A program made the position numbers and the translations under genes. 64,000 nt of DNA from an uncultured Lachnospiraceae bacterium (GTDB lineage Bacteria > Bacillota > Clostridia > Lachnospirales > Lachnospiraceae): contig CAMNXA010000004.1 of NCBI GenBank assembly GCA_946566685.1, forward strand, positions 85,694-149,693. The letters are read 5' to 3'. A model generated the notes under the pieces. The model did not search any database and was not told the DNA's origin. It saw nothing but the letters and a program-made list of their open reading frames with translations. The number at the start of each line of letters is the position of its first letter. Positions within the stretch are counted from its first letter, which is position 1. Shown in pieces: positions 30,271 through 41,457 of the stretch.

Positions 30271-32481
30271 ATGAACATCACCTATTATGAAGAGAATAGA
30301 TTGTTTAAGCTGGATACACCCCACACCAGCTACTGTATCGCTGTTGTGGATGAAGAAAATTTTCTGGGGCACGTGTATTATGGAAGGAAGCTGTCGGAGA
30401 ATAATCTGATTTATCTGATGCGCACGAATGAGATGCCTTTTGTTCCGTCCCGGAATAATCGGGAGAGGCTCTCTTTCCTGGATACCTTTCCCATGGAGTA
30501 TACGGGAAATAATTTGGGCGATTACAGAGAAGGCACATTGGCGGTACGGACTATGGGCGGTCATACGGGTGTATCGCTCTCCTATGTGTCCCACCGGATT
30601 TATGACGGGAAGGAAGCATTGGAGGGATTGCCGGCGACTTTTGGCGGAAAAGATGTCTGCCAGACGCTGGAGATTACCTGTGAGGATAAAGTGCTGAAAC
30701 TACAGGTCATTCTGTCCTACAGCATTTTTGCCGACACGGATGCGATCGCCAGAAGCGTGAAGATTGTGAACGGCGGTGACGAGCCAATATATCTGACGAA
30801 AGTATTGTCAGCCTGTATTGATATGGATAATGAGGAGTATGAGATGATCACGCTGCATGGTTCCTGGGGGAGGGAGCGCGGGATTCAGACACGTCCCATT
30901 ATGAGAGGTAAGCAGAGTGCAGGTTCGGTGCGCGGGGTGTCGAGTCATCAGGAGCATCCCTTCATGGCCTGGAAGAAGCGTGAGACGACAGAAGAATCGG
31001 GTGAGATTTATGCCATGAACTTTGTCTATTCCGGTAATTTCCTGGCGCAGATTGAGGCCAACCAGTTTGGTTCCATCCGGGCGTTGATGGGAATCCATCC
31101 GGATAATTTCTGCTGGAAACTGGAAGCCGGGGAGCGTTTTCAGGCGCCGGAAGTCATCTGTATGTATTCGGCACAGGGAATCGGCGGTATGACCAGAAAT
31201 TTCCATGACCTGTATCGAGAGCATCTGATACGGGGAATTTACAGGGATACCAAGCGTCCCATCCTCATCAATAACTGGGAGGGCACGTATTTTGAATTTA
31301 ATACACAGAAACTGATAGATATTGCAAAGCAGGCTTCTGAACTTGGCATAGAGATGCTGGTGATGGATGACGGCTGGTTTGGGCACAGAGATGATGATAA
31401 CAGCAGCCTGGGAGACTGGCAGGTGAACGAATCCAAGCTGGAGGGCGGACTTAAATATCTGGTGGAAGAAGTAAATAAGCTGGGCATGAAGTTCGGCATC
31501 TGGTTTGAACCGGAGATGATTTCGCCGGATTCTGATCTGTACAGGGCGCATCCTGACTGGGCGATCCAGATTCCGGACAGGACGGGAAGTCTTAGCAGGA
31601 ATCAGTATGTGCTGGATCTGACACGTAAGGAAGTCAGGGATTCGGTTTATGACCAGATGGCGGCTGTGCTCCACAGTGCTAATATCGAGTATGTCAAGTG
31701 GGACATGAACAGGTGCCTGAGTGATGTGGGCAGTTACGGGCTTCCGGCGGACAGACAGGGAGAACTTCTGCACAGGCAGGTGCTGGCGGTCTATGAGATG
31801 CAGGAGCGGTTGATCACCGAGTTCCCGAATCTTTTGCTGGAGAACTGTGCCAGCGGCGGCGGCAGATTCGATCCTGGTATGTTGTATTACAGTCCTCAGA
31901 TCTGGTGCTCTGATGATGCGGATGCGGTGGAGAGATTGTCGATTCAGGCTGGTACGGAACTGGTTTATCCGCTGTCCACCATGGGTGCCCATATATCTGA
32001 CTGTCCGAATCATACGGTGGGCCGGGTGACACCTTTTGCGACCAGGGGTTATGTGGCGCTTGCCGGAACTTTCGGATATGAATTGGATGTGACGAGGATT
32101 CCACAGGAAGACCGTGATAGGATTCCGGAACAGGTGGCAATGTATCATAAATATAATGATCTGGTGCGCCAGGGAGATTATTATCGTATTGCACATTATG
32201 CCGAGAACCATTATTATGATTGCTATGAGGTGGTGTCCAAGGATAAGAGCGAGGCGCTTGTCACTTATGTGCAGGTGATCGGCAGGCCCAATTTCCACAG
32301 CAGGCGGATTCACATTCCGGGCCTGGATCTGGATAGAACATATGTGATTGAAAATGCGGCGGATTGGCCGGAGATAGGACAGACAGAGTACCGTGGGGAT
32401 ACCCTGTATTATGCGGGGCTCAATATACCGCCTGTCCAGGGCGACTTCCAGGGCAGGCTGTTACATTTGAAGGCGAGGTAG
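30271..32481 (+). CDS. Alpha-galactosidase, glycoside hydrolase family 36
   Basis: 736 residues, standard for AgaA/RafA-type tetrameric enzymes. It hydrolyses terminal alpha-1,6-galactose from raffinose-family sugars or melibiose in the cytoplasm; no signal peptide. Layout: N-terminal beta-supersandwich (1-320), TIM barrel (about 330-640), C-terminal beta domain. LVMDDGWFGHRDDD lines the active site, the nucleophile Asp is in YVKWDMNR (near residue 478), CASGGGRFD follows, and the acid/base Asp is in CSDDADAVER (near residues 548-549). A GGAAGAAAGG stretch precedes the ATG. It could share a transcript with glpK; the aminotransferase follows 89 nt later. Confidence 0.95.
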   Translation: MNITYYEENRLFKLDTPHTSYCIAVVDEENFLGHVYYGRKLSENNLIYLMRTNEMPFVPSRNNRERLSFLDTFPMEYTGNNLGDYREGTLAVRTMGGHTGVSLSYVSHRIYDGKEALEGLPATFGGKDVCQTLEITCEDKVLKLQVILSYSIFADTDAIARSVKIVNGGDEPIYLTKVLSACIDMDNEEYEMITLHGSWGRERGIQTRPIMRGKQSAGSVRGVSSHQEHPFMAWKKRETTEESGEIYAMNFVYSGNFLAQIEANQFGSIRALMGIHPDNFCWKLEAGERFQAPEVICMYSAQGIGGMTRNFHDLYREHLIRGIYRDTKRPILINNWEGTYFEFNTQKLIDIAKQASELGIEMLVMDDGWFGHRDDDNSSLGDWQVNESKLEGGLKYLVEEVNKLGMKFGIWFEPEMISPDSDLYRAHPDWAIQIPDRTGSLSRNQYVLDLTRKEVRDSVYDQMAAVLHSANIEYVKWDMNRCLSDVGSYGLPADRQGELLHRQVLAVYEMQERLITEFPNLLLENCASGGGRFDPGMLYYSPQIWCSDDADAVERLSIQAGTELVYPLSTMGAHISDCPNHTVGRVTPFATRGYVALAGTFGYELDVTRIPQEDRDRIPEQVAMYHKYNDLVRQGDYYRIAHYAENHYYDCYEVVSKDKSEALVTYVQVIGRPNFHSRRIHIPGLDLDRTYVIENAADWPEIGQTEYRGDTLYYAGLNIPPVQGDFQGRLLHLKAR

Positions 32482-32570
32482 TCGGTTTGAAAAAAAGAAA
32501 GCTATGACAGGATGACTTGGGCAGCAGTCCGGGAAGTGCTGAAAAGAATATGGAAAGAAGGAAAAAGGTT

Positions 32571-33755
32571 ATGATCGTACAAAAATACAAAGATATGCTA
32601 CAGGGAAAATCCGTGATCAGACAGTTATCGGAGTTTGCCACGCAGAGAGGGAAGGAGATTGGCTATGAAAATGTGTTTGACTATAGTCTCGGCAATCCTT
32701 CCGTACCGGTGCCGCAGGCATTTACCGATACGATGATCAGGATGTTACAGGAGAGAAACCCCATGGAACTGCACGGTTACAGTCAGAGCCTGGGCATCCC
32801 ATCGGTGCGGGATAAGGTGGCAGCTTCCCTTAATCAGAGATTTGGGATGAACTATACGGGAAATCATATTTTCATGACTACCGGTGCGGCGGGGGCTATT
32901 GCCCATGCAGTGCGCTGTGTGGCCGAGCCTGGGGATGAAGTCATTACTTTTGCACCCTACTTTCCGGAGTATGCACCTTATATTAATCTGACGGGGGCCG
33001 TGCTTAAGGTGGTGCCGGCGGATACGGAGAGTTTTCAGATCAACTTTGAGGCTTTTGAGCAGATGCTGACCGAGAAGGTGGCGGCGGTACTCATCAATAC
33101 GCCGAACAACCCTTCCGGGATGGTCTATTCTACGCAGACTATACAGGAGATGGCACGAATCATGCGGGAAAAAGAAGCACAGTACGGACACGATATTTTC
33201 CTGATTTCAGACGAACCTTACAGAGAGATTGTCTTTGCAGGTGTGGATGCTCCTTATCCCTCCAGATTCTACGACAATACCTTATCCTGCTATTCGTTCT
33301 CCAAGTCCTTATCTCTGCCGGGGGAACGTATCGGATATGTGGCGGTCAATCCGGCCTGTACGGATGCCGATCTCATCAGTGTTATGTGCAGTCAGATTTC
33401 CAGGGGGACGGGACATAACTGCCCGCCGTCTATCATCCAGCTGGCGGTGGCTGAGGTGCTTGACTTAACAGCGGATTTATCGGTCTATGAGACGAATATG
33501 AACATATTATATAAAGAACTGACAGATTTGGGATTCGAGTGTGTCAAACCCGGCGGAACATTTTATATTTTCCCGAAAGCATTGGAGGAAGATGCAGTTG
33601 CTTTCAGTGAGAAAGCAAAGAAATATGACCTGGTACTGGTGCCCAGTGACAGCTTCGGCGTGAAAGGATATTTCCGGCTTGCCTACTGTATTGATACAGA
33701 GAAGGTGGAGCGGTCGCTGGAGGCTTTCCGGAAGTTTGTGAAAGCGGAATATTAG
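32571..33755 (+). CDS. Class I/II pyridoxal-phosphate aminotransferase
   Basis: 394 residues, fold type I. Seen: DYSLGNPSVPVP in the substrate region, TTGAAGAI for cofactor phosphate binding, INTPNNPSGMVYS, the Asp of SDEPYREI and the Schiff-base Lys in SFSKSLSLPGERIGY (near residue 245). It is closest in style to aspartate-type aminotransferases that carry no N-terminal extension; the amino donor is not predictable. The ATG at 32571 follows GAAGGAAAAAGG; the in-frame ATG at 32517 lacks a site. It is followed after 20 nt by the patatin gene. Confidence 0.9.
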   Translation: MIVQKYKDMLQGKSVIRQLSEFATQRGKEIGYENVFDYSLGNPSVPVPQAFTDTMIRMLQERNPMELHGYSQSLGIPSVRDKVAASLNQRFGMNYTGNHIFMTTGAAGAIAHAVRCVAEPGDEVITFAPYFPEYAPYINLTGAVLKVVPADTESFQINFEAFEQMLTEKVAAVLINTPNNPSGMVYSTQTIQEMARIMREKEAQYGHDIFLISDEPYREIVFAGVDAPYPSRFYDNTLSCYSFSKSLSLPGERIGYVAVNPACTDADLISVMCSQISRGTGHNCPPSIIQLAVAEVLDLTADLSVYETNMNILYKELTDLGFECVKPGGTFYIFPKALEEDAVAFSEKAKKYDLVLVPSDSFGVKGYFRLAYCIDTEKVERSLEAFRKFVKAEY

Positions 33756-33775
33756 GATTGGCATTGGAGGAGATT

Positions 33776-34630
33776 ATGTATCAGGCAGGACTTATTTTGG
33801 AAGGCGGCGGTATGAAAGGGATTTATACTGCCGGTGTGTTAGATTTCTTTATGGACAGGGAGATTCTCTTCTCTGACTGTTATGGCGTGTCGGCGGGGGT
33901 ATGTCATCTGTGCAGCTATCTGTCGGGGCAGAGAGGGCGTTCTTATCGGATTGCCCTGAACTATTTGGACATGAAACAGTATTGCAGTGTGGAAAGTCTG
34001 CTGAAGACAGGCGACCTGTTCGGCGTGGATATGAGTTATAAGCTGATACCGGATTATCTGGATCCCTATGATTATGAGGCTTTTGGGAAATACGAGGGCA
34101 GGGCTTACGCGGTGGCCACGAACATCCGCACCGGCAAGCCGGCCTATCTGCCGCTTCAGGATATGCATAGGGATATCATTGCAGTGCGGGCTTCCAGTTC
34201 CCTGCCCTTAGTTTCCCGCAATGTAGAGATAGACGGCCAATTATATCTGGATGGCGGCATCTCCGATTCCATTCCGATCAGACAGTCTATTCGGGATGGC
34301 AATCGGAAGAACGTAATCGTCATGACCAAGGAGGAAGGGTATATCAGAAAACCGGCCGGGATGGAACTTGCAGCGGTGCGGGCCAGGTATCTGCGTTATC
34401 CGAAGGTTTACGAACTGATGCGGGAGAGGCATCTTTCTTATAATAATACGGTACAGTACATTGAAGAAAAAAGACAAAGCGGTGATGTATTCGTGATTCG
34501 GCCCAAACAGGCAAGTAAGGTGGGCAGGATAGAGAAGGATAAGGAAAAAATGAAGGCGCTCTATGAAGAGGGATATCAGGATGCTAAGGATTGTTATCTG
34601 GATTTGTTAGAATATCTGGAAAGGGCATAA
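33776..34630 (+). CDS. Patatin-like phospholipase
   Basis: 284 residues. Motifs of the RssA/patatin family: oxyanion-hole glycines EGGGMKG (residues 9-15), nucleophile Ser39 in GVSAG and catalytic Asp159 in DGGIS, so the Ser-Asp dyad is complete. It probably hydrolyses acyl esters of lipids in the cytoplasm or at the inner face of the membrane. GGAGGAG lies 4 nt before the ATG at 33776. It starts 20 nt after the aminotransferase and ends 7-20 nt before uppP, suggesting one transcript. Confidence 0.9.
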   Translation: MYQAGLILEGGGMKGIYTAGVLDFFMDREILFSDCYGVSAGVCHLCSYLSGQRGRSYRIALNYLDMKQYCSVESLLKTGDLFGVDMSYKLIPDYLDPYDYEAFGKYEGRAYAVATNIRTGKPAYLPLQDMHRDIIAVRASSSLPLVSRNVEIDGQLYLDGGISDSIPIRQSIRDGNRKNVIVMTKEEGYIRKPAGMELAAVRARYLRYPKVYELMRERHLSYNNTVQYIEEKRQSGDVFVIRPKQASKVGRIEKDKEKMKALYEEGYQDAKDCYLDLLEYLERA

Positions 34631-34649
34631 GAAAGGTATGGTTGTGCAT

Positions 34650-35471
34650 ATGGATATAATAGAGATTTTAAAGGCGGTGCTGTTCGGCATCGTGGAAGGC
34701 ATCACGGAGTGGCTGCCCATCAGCAGTACCGGGCATATGATATTACTTAACGAGTTTGTGACGCTTGATGTGAGTCCTGAATTCTGGGAAATGTTCCTGG
34801 TGGTAATCCAGCTGGGAGCGATATTGGCAGTAGTGCTATTGTTCTGGAATAAAATATTTCCTTTTCATTTTAAGGAAAAACCAGTGGTGCAGAAGGATAT
34901 CTTCATTCTTTGGTTTAAGATTCTGGCGGCCTGTGTTCCGGCGGCGGTAATCGGCCTTGCTTTCGATGATGTCCTGGATGCGCTTTTCTATAATCCCTGG
35001 TGTGTGGCGATCGCACTGATCGTGTTTGGTATTGCCTTTATTGTGATCGAGAACAGGAATAAGAATATTGCTCCAAAGATTACGGAATTGAATCAGATTA
35101 CGTATCAGACGGCATTTCTGATCGGTGTGTTCCAGCTTTTGGCGGCGGTATTCCCGGGCACATCCCGTTCCGGAGCTACGATCGTGGGAGCTCTTTTGAT
35201 CGGAGTGTCCAGAACGGTGGCGGCAGAGTTTACATTCTTTCTGGCAATTCCCGTCATGCTGGGAGCGAGCCTTCTTAAAGTCCTGAAATTTGAAGGACCG
35301 ATCACAAGTGCAGAGACGGTGATTCTGTTAGTGGGTATGATAGTGGCGTTTGTCGTATCTGTTTTGGTTATCCGTTTCCTGATGGGCTATATCAAGAAAC
35401 ATGACTTTAAAGTGTTTGGCTGGTATCGTATCGTGCTGGGCGCAGCAGTGCTGCTCTATTTCATGGTATAG
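34650..35471 (+). CDS. uppP: Undecaprenyl-diphosphate phosphatase
   Basis: About 273 residues, eight predicted membrane helices. UppP/BacA removes one phosphate from undecaprenyl diphosphate to recycle the carrier lipid of wall synthesis, and overproduction gives bacitracin resistance. The catalytic blocks are EGITEWLPISSTGHMIL (near residue 15) and FPGTSRSGATI (near residue 165). Start is uncertain: ATG 34638 is only 1 nt from GAAAGG, GTG 34644 has the best spacing (7 nt) and ATG 34650 (MDIIEIL) matches the usual family N-terminus. It closes the aminotransferase-patatin-uppP group. Confidence 0.95.
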   Translation: MDIIEILKAVLFGIVEGITEWLPISSTGHMILLNEFVTLDVSPEFWEMFLVVIQLGAILAVVLLFWNKIFPFHFKEKPVVQKDIFILWFKILAACVPAAVIGLAFDDVLDALFYNPWCVAIALIVFGIAFIVIENRNKNIAPKITELNQITYQTAFLIGVFQLLAAVFPGTSRSGATIVGALLIGVSRTVAAEFTFFLAIPVMLGASLLKVLKFEGPITSAETVILLVGMIVAFVVSVLVIRFLMGYIKKHDFKVFGWYRIVLGAAVLLYFMV

Positions 35472-35488
35472 GAAAGCCCTCTGCTTAT

Positions 35489-35544
35489 CCGAGGCCGCGA
35501 AGCGGTCCTCGTAAGGATAATTCCGAAGGAATTTACCTTTTTTT
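35489..35544 (+). repeat. Two-hairpin intergenic repeat after uppP, likely serving as terminator
   Basis: The third locus of the repeat family. The first hairpin (35489-35511) has inner stem CCGC/GCGG where other copies have CTGC/GCAG, a compensatory change. The second hairpin (GGATAATTCC-GAA-GGAATTTACC) is followed by TTTTTTT. It lies 18 nt after the uppP stop and probably ends that transcript. Confidence 0.8.
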
Positions 35545-35575
35545 ATGTCATTTCGTATAAAATAATGAGACAGGA

Positions 35576-35630
35576 TGTAACTATTTGTTACAGATTGTTG
35601 GTTGACAGTGCTTTGGGATTGCGCTAGAAT
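35576..35630 (+). promoter_or_regulatory. Strong promoter with upstream dyad for the histone-like gene
   Basis: TTGACA (35602-35607), a 17-bp spacer and TAGAAT (35625-35630). A perfect dyad TGTAAC-N5-GTTACA (35576-35592) lies 9 bp upstream of -35, in the position of an activator site. The leader is about 98 nt. Confidence 0.72.
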
Positions 35631-35734
35631 CTTCATATGGTCCAAAGGTATAATGGATTCATGGATGATTATGAAAAGGTTAGAAGTGGAACGCGCAGCG
35701 TTCAAGGAGCCAGAGATGGGGAAGGAGATTAGTC

Positions 35735-36178
35735 ATGGCAGAAACCAAGAAAACAGTAAGCGTTAAACCGGCGGCAAAAGCAGCAGCCGCTAAAGCCACA
35801 GATACAAAGACAGCACAGGCAGAGACAACAACGACAGCATCTGTAGCAGCGACAGAACCCGTTGCAGAGACTAAAAAGGCAGCAGCGAAGAAGACAACCA
35901 CGAGAAAGACGACAGCAAAAAAGACAACAGCGAAGAAGGATACCGCGAAGAAGACAACTGCGGCAAAGAAAACGGCTGTAAAAGAGACCGTACATGTGCA
36001 GTTTGCAGATAAGTCCTACACAGCGGAGGATCTTGTAAAGATTGCCAAGGATGTGTGGAAATATGATCTTCATCAGAAAGTTGCAGACTTCAAGAGTGTT
36101 GAGTTATATGTAAAACCCGAGGAGAGCGTTGTTTACTATGTGATCAATGGTGAGGTTCAGGGCAATTTCGGAATCTAA
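35735..36178 (+). CDS. Histone H1-like Lys/Ala-rich protein with C-terminal DUF6465-type domain
   Basis: 147 residues. Residues 1-85 are low-complexity and rich in Lys, Ala and Thr, with runs of AKKTT/KKTTA repeats like bacterial histone H1-like proteins and the PAKKA tails of Clostridia and chlamydiae. Residues 86-147 form a compact domain (VQFADKSYTAEDLVKIAKDVW ... YYVINGEVQGNFGI) resembling DUF6465. The basic tail suggests binding to DNA or RNA; I infer a nucleoid-associated role, not shown by sequence. AAGGAG lies before the ATG. It is monocistronic with a near-consensus promoter and strong terminator, suggesting high expression. Confidence 0.8.
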   Translation: MAETKKTVSVKPAAKAAAAKATDTKTAQAETTTTASVAATEPVAETKKAAAKKTTTRKTTAKKTTAKKDTAKKTTAAKKTAVKETVHVQFADKSYTAEDLVKIAKDVWKYDLHQKVADFKSVELYVKPEESVVYYVINGEVQGNFGI

Positions 36179-36224
36179 TTAGATTTTAAGAAAATGTTGG
36201 TGAACAGCTTAAAAGAAGAATGTG

Positions 36225-36264
36225 AGCAGTTAATTTGAGGATACTCTAAATTGACTGCTTTTTT
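36225..36264 (+). terminator. Terminator after the histone-like gene
   Basis: A 12-bp stem (AGCAGTTAATTT / AAATTGACTGCT, one G-T pair) with a short inner GAG/CTC pairing is followed by TTTTTTC. Confidence 0.88.
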
Positions 36265-36302
36265 CTTTTATATTTTTTTAATAATTTTTTTGTATCCAGA
36301 TG

Positions 36303-36331
36303 TTGACAATAAAAATCTTAAGTGATAACTT
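36303..36331 (+). promoter_or_regulatory. Promoter of the hrcA-grpE-dnaK-dnaJ operon
   Basis: TTGACA (36303-36308) and a weaker -10 TAACTT (36326-36331) with 17-bp spacing, ending 14 bp before the CIRCE operator. Confidence 0.65.
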
Positions 36332-36345
36332 ACTACTAGAAGGTG

Positions 36346-36372
36346 TTAGCACTCTAGTGAATTGAGTGCTAA
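36346..36372. promoter_or_regulatory. CIRCE operator (HrcA binding site)
   Basis: A perfect 9-bp inverted repeat TTAGCACTC / GAGTGCTAA with a 9-bp spacer, identical to the CIRCE consensus. HrcA bound here represses the heat-shock operon; repression is relieved when HrcA misfolds or loses GroEL support. Confidence 0.97.
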
Positions 36373-36388
36373 CAATGGGAGAAATGGT

Positions 36389-37417
36389 ATGCAGTTAGAT
36401 GAAAGAAAATATATAATATTGCAAGCCATCATTCGCACTTACCTGGAGACCGGTGAACCGGTGGGCAGCCGTACGATTTCCAAGTACACCGATCTAAACT
36501 TAAGTTCCGCCACCATCCGCAATGAGATGGCGGATCTGGAGGAACTGGGATACATTCTACAGCCTCACACTTCCGCCGGCAGGATTCCTTCCGATAAAGG
36601 ATATCGTCTGTATGTAGACAGGATGATGGAGGAGAAGGAACGGGAAGTGGAAGAGATGAAAGAGATGCTTCTTGAGAAGGAAGATAAGATGGATCATCTC
36701 TTAAAACGTGCGGCGAAGGTGCTGGCGAATAATACCGAGTATGCGGCCATGATCTCGGCACCGCAGTATCACCGCAACAAGCTGAAATTCATTCAGCTAT
36801 CCCAGGTGGATGCCAATCAGATACTGGCGGTTATCGTGGTGGAGGGCAATGTTATCAAGAACACCATACTGACAGTGGCCGAGAGATTGGGAGAGGAAAC
36901 GCTTTTAAAGTTAAATATCCTTCTCAATACACATTTGAACGGCCTGTCCCTGGAAGAGATTAATCTGGGAATGATCTCGGCCATGAAGCAGCAGGCCGGA
37001 ATCCACAGCGAGATTGTGGCGGATGTGATTGATGCGGTGGCGGAGGCCATCAGGGCTGATGAGGATCTGGAGATTTACACCAGCGGCGCGAAGAACTTCT
37101 TTAAGTACCCGGAACTTGCGGATCATGAGAGGGCCAGCGAGCTGATTACAACCTTTGAGGAGAAGCAGCTGCTCAGCGAGCTTGTGCAGGATAATCTGGC
37201 AGATGAGAACAATACCGGCATACAGGTTTATATCGGCAGTGAGACACCGGTAGCAGGGATGAAGGATTGCAGTATTGTGACTGCAACTTATGAACTGGAT
37301 GAAGGAATGAAGGGTACGATTGGTATTATCGGTCCCAAGAGAATGGATTATGAGAAAGTAGTCAGCAACCTGAAGCTGTTAAAAAATCAGCTGGATGATT
37401 TATATAGGAATCATTAA
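36389..37417 (+). CDS. hrcA: Heat-inducible transcription repressor HrcA
   Basis: 342 residues. Winged-helix N-terminus (LDERKYIILQAIIRTYLETGEPVGSRTI; SSATIRNEMADLEELGYI) with HTSAGRIPSDKGYR, followed by the HrcA dimerisation/GAF-like region. It represses this operon through CIRCE. A TTG at 36362 is in frame but lies inside the CIRCE arm and has no ribosome site; GGGAGA 6 nt before ATG 36389 gives the family N-terminus MQLDERK, so I use that. It is the first gene of hrcA-grpE-dnaK-dnaJ. Confidence 0.96.
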   Translation: MQLDERKYIILQAIIRTYLETGEPVGSRTISKYTDLNLSSATIRNEMADLEELGYILQPHTSAGRIPSDKGYRLYVDRMMEEKEREVEEMKEMLLEKEDKMDHLLKRAAKVLANNTEYAAMISAPQYHRNKLKFIQLSQVDANQILAVIVVEGNVIKNTILTVAERLGEETLLKLNILLNTHLNGLSLEEINLGMISAMKQQAGIHSEIVADVIDAVAEAIRADEDLEIYTSGAKNFFKYPELADHERASELITTFEEKQLLSELVQDNLADENNTGIQVYIGSETPVAGMKDCSIVTATYELDEGMKGTIGIIGPKRMDYEKVVSNLKLLKNQLDDLYRNH

Positions 37418-37442
37418 TTTTGGTCGGTTTTGACAGAAAGGA

Positions 37443-38072
37443 ATGAAAAGCGTGGCAGAGGAAAAAGATAAGATGCAGGAAGAAAACCTGACAACGGAAA
37501 GTCCCGAAGAAGAACAGGCATCTGAGACGGCGGAGGCAGAAACCGTGAAAGAGGATACCGCAGAAGCAGAAAAAGGGGTTTCCAAAGAAGATAAGAAAGA
37601 GAAGAAGAAAAAGGAAAAGGCAGACAAGAAACAGGATGCCCTGAAAGAAAGGATTGAGGAACTGGAAGACAGGGTAAAACGTCAGATGGCCGAGTTCGAG
37701 AATTTCCGTAAACGGACAGAGAAAGAAAAGACGGCGATGTTTGAGACCGGTGCCAAGAGTGTGATCGAGAAGATACTTCCGGTGGTAGATAACTTTGAGA
37801 GAGGTCTGGCGAGTGTTTCCGAAGAAGAGAAGGACAGCGGCTTTTCACAGGGAATGCAGATGATCTACAAACAGCTTATGACAGAACTGGAAAATATGGA
37901 AGTGAAACCAATCCCAGCTGTGGGAGAGGAATTTAATCCGGAGTTCCATAATGCGGTGATGCAGGTGGAGAGCGAGGAATTCGAATCCGGCGTGATTGCA
38001 CAGGAACTGCAAAAGGGTTATACCTACCGGGACAGCGTAGTCAGACACAGCATGGTTGCAGTGGTACAATAA
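37443..38072 (+). CDS. grpE: Nucleotide exchange factor GrpE
   Basis: 209 residues. GrpE releases ADP from DnaK. The first ~65 residues are a charged, low-complexity Glu/Lys-rich tail, then the long coiled coil (EELEDRVKRQMAEFENFRKR) and the C-terminal beta domain ending GYTYRDSVVRHSMVAVVQ, the family signature. The start may be ATG 37443 (1 nt from AGAAAGG) or GTG 37452 (10 nt away). It lies 25 nt after hrcA in the CIRCE-controlled operon. Confidence 0.95.
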   Translation: MKSVAEEKDKMQEENLTTESPEEEQASETAEAETVKEDTAEAEKGVSKEDKKEKKKKEKADKKQDALKERIEELEDRVKRQMAEFENFRKRTEKEKTAMFETGAKSVIEKILPVVDNFERGLASVSEEEKDSGFSQGMQMIYKQLMTELENMEVKPIPAVGEEFNPEFHNAVMQVESEEFESGVIAQELQKGYTYRDSVVRHSMVAVVQ

Positions 38073-40028
<1,956 letters not shown>

Positions 40029-40046
40029 TCAGTATAGGATTTAATA

Positions 40047-40069
40047 GGGCTGCGCGATAAGCGCAGCCC
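40047..40069 (+). other. GC-rich hairpin between dnaK and dnaJ without U-tract
   Basis: A 9-bp perfect stem GGGCTGCGC / GCGCAGCCC with a five-base loop, followed by GGGAAAC rather than Ts. It is unlikely to terminate; it may stabilise the dnaK 3' end or mark an mRNA processing point. Confidence 0.7.
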
Positions 40070-40114
40070 GGGAAACTAAGAATACAAGGATAGGCAGAGT
40101 AGGAAGGGTTTATC

Positions 40115-41296
40115 ATGGCAGAACAGAAAAGGGATTATTATGAGGTGCTCGGCGTAGAGAAAAACGCCGATGAAGCCGCGATTAAAAAAGCATACAGAGT
40201 TCTGGCTAAGAAATATCATCCTGATATGAACCCCGGTGATGCAGAGGCAGAGAAGAAATTTAAAGAAGCTTCTGAGGCGTATGCAGTCTTAAGCGATCCT
40301 GAAAAGAGAAGGCAGTATGATCAGTATGGTCATGCCGCCTTTGATGGCGCAGGCGGGGCAGGCGGCTTTGGCGGTTTTGATTTTAACAGTGATATTTTTA
40401 GCGATATCTTCAGTGATATTTTTGGCGATTTCTTTGGCGGTGGCGGCAGACGCGGCGGCAGGGGAGGCGGCCCCATGAAGGGGGCAAACCTGCGCACGAG
40501 TGTCCGCATTACTTTTGAGGAAGCTGTCTTTGGCGTAGATAAGGAGATAGAACTGACTTTAAAGGATGAGTGTAAGTCCTGCCATGGTACCGGTGCCAAA
40601 CCGGGTACCAGTCCTGAGACCTGTACTAAGTGCGGTGGTAAAGGCCAGGTGGTGTTCACCAGACAATCACCCTTTGGCGGTATCATGAGAAATGTACAGA
40701 CCTGTCCGGACTGCCAGGGTACCGGTAAGGTAGTCAAGGATAAATGTCCGGACTGCCGGGGGACAGGATACATCGCTAATAAGAAGAAAATTCAGGTATC
40801 TATTCCCGCGGGTATTGACAATGGGCAGTGCGTCCGCCTGCGCGATAAAGGCGAGCCAGGATCAAACGGCGGCCCGAGAGGCGATCTGTTAGTGGAAGTG
40901 GTAGTCGGAAGACATCCCATTTTCCAGAGGCAGGATGAGAATATTTATTCTACCGTGCCCATGTCCTTTGCGATTGCGGCCCTGGGCGGAGAGATTGTGA
41001 TCGATACGGTGGATGGCCGGGTAATCTATGAAGTAAAAGCCGGCACCCAGACAGATACCAAAGTCCGCCTGAAAGGTAAAGGGGTACCTTCCCTGCGTAA
41101 CAAGGATGTGCGCGGAGACCACTATGTGACATTGGTGGTGCAGGTGCCTGACAAACTTTCCCATGAGGCGAAGGAATTGTTAAAGCAGTTTGATGAACAT
41201 ACCGGGGATTCCCTAAATGCGGCGAAGAATATTACTTCGGATCGGGCGGAAGAACAGACGGGCGGAAAAAAGAAGAAAAAGTTTGGGAAGTTTTAG
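40115..41296 (+). CDS. dnaJ: Co-chaperone DnaJ (Hsp40)
   Basis: 393 residues. J domain ([21 protein letters not shown], with HPD in KYHPDMNPG), Gly/Phe-rich linker with repeated SDIF units (about residues 75-115), zinc domain with four CxxCxGxG-type repeats ([32 protein letters not shown]) and the C-terminal substrate domain. DnaJ stimulates DnaK ATPase and delivers clients. AGGAAGG precedes the ATG. It is the last gene of the operon and is followed by a terminator. Confidence 0.98.
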   Translation: MAEQKRDYYEVLGVEKNADEAAIKKAYRVLAKKYHPDMNPGDAEAEKKFKEASEAYAVLSDPEKRRQYDQYGHAAFDGAGGAGGFGGFDFNSDIFSDIFSDIFGDFFGGGGRRGGRGGGPMKGANLRTSVRITFEEAVFGVDKEIELTLKDECKSCHGTGAKPGTSPETCTKCGGKGQVVFTRQSPFGGIMRNVQTCPDCQGTGKVVKDKCPDCRGTGYIANKKKIQVSIPAGIDNGQCVRLRDKGEPGSNGGPRGDLLVEVVVGRHPIFQRQDENIYSTVPMSFAIAALGGEIVIDTVDGRVIYEVKAGTQTDTKVRLKGKGVPSLRNKDVRGDHYVTLVVQVPDKLSHEAKELLKQFDEHTGDSLNAAKNITSDRAEEQTGGKKKKKFGKF

Positions 41297-41310
41297 GATA
41301 AAAGGAATGG

Positions 41311-41343
41311 AAAGGGATTGTTAGAAATGTGACAATCCCTTTT
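41311..41343 (+). terminator. Terminator of the heat-shock operon
   Basis: An 11-bp perfect stem (AAAGGGATTGT / ACAATCCCTTT) with a 10-nt loop and a short TTTT, 15 nt after the dnaJ stop. Confidence 0.8.
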
Positions 41344-41457
41344 GTATAATAACGGGTATCGGGTGAAGTTAGTATCTATTGTAAATGCTATTTAAAAATC
41401 TACATATTTTATAAAATGATATAAAGATTGATAGATAATAAGAGTGGTGTTGATTAT

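Noticed and set aside
30808..32313. A 501-codon open frame antisense to the alpha-galactosidase gene
   Set aside because: Same reason: it is the complement of a GH36 gene with clear catalytic motifs, and no ribosome site or family match is visible.
36362..36388. TTG start for hrcA that would add nine residues
   Set aside because: The TTG lies within the CIRCE right arm, has no ribosome site, and the extra residues are not part of the family N-terminus.
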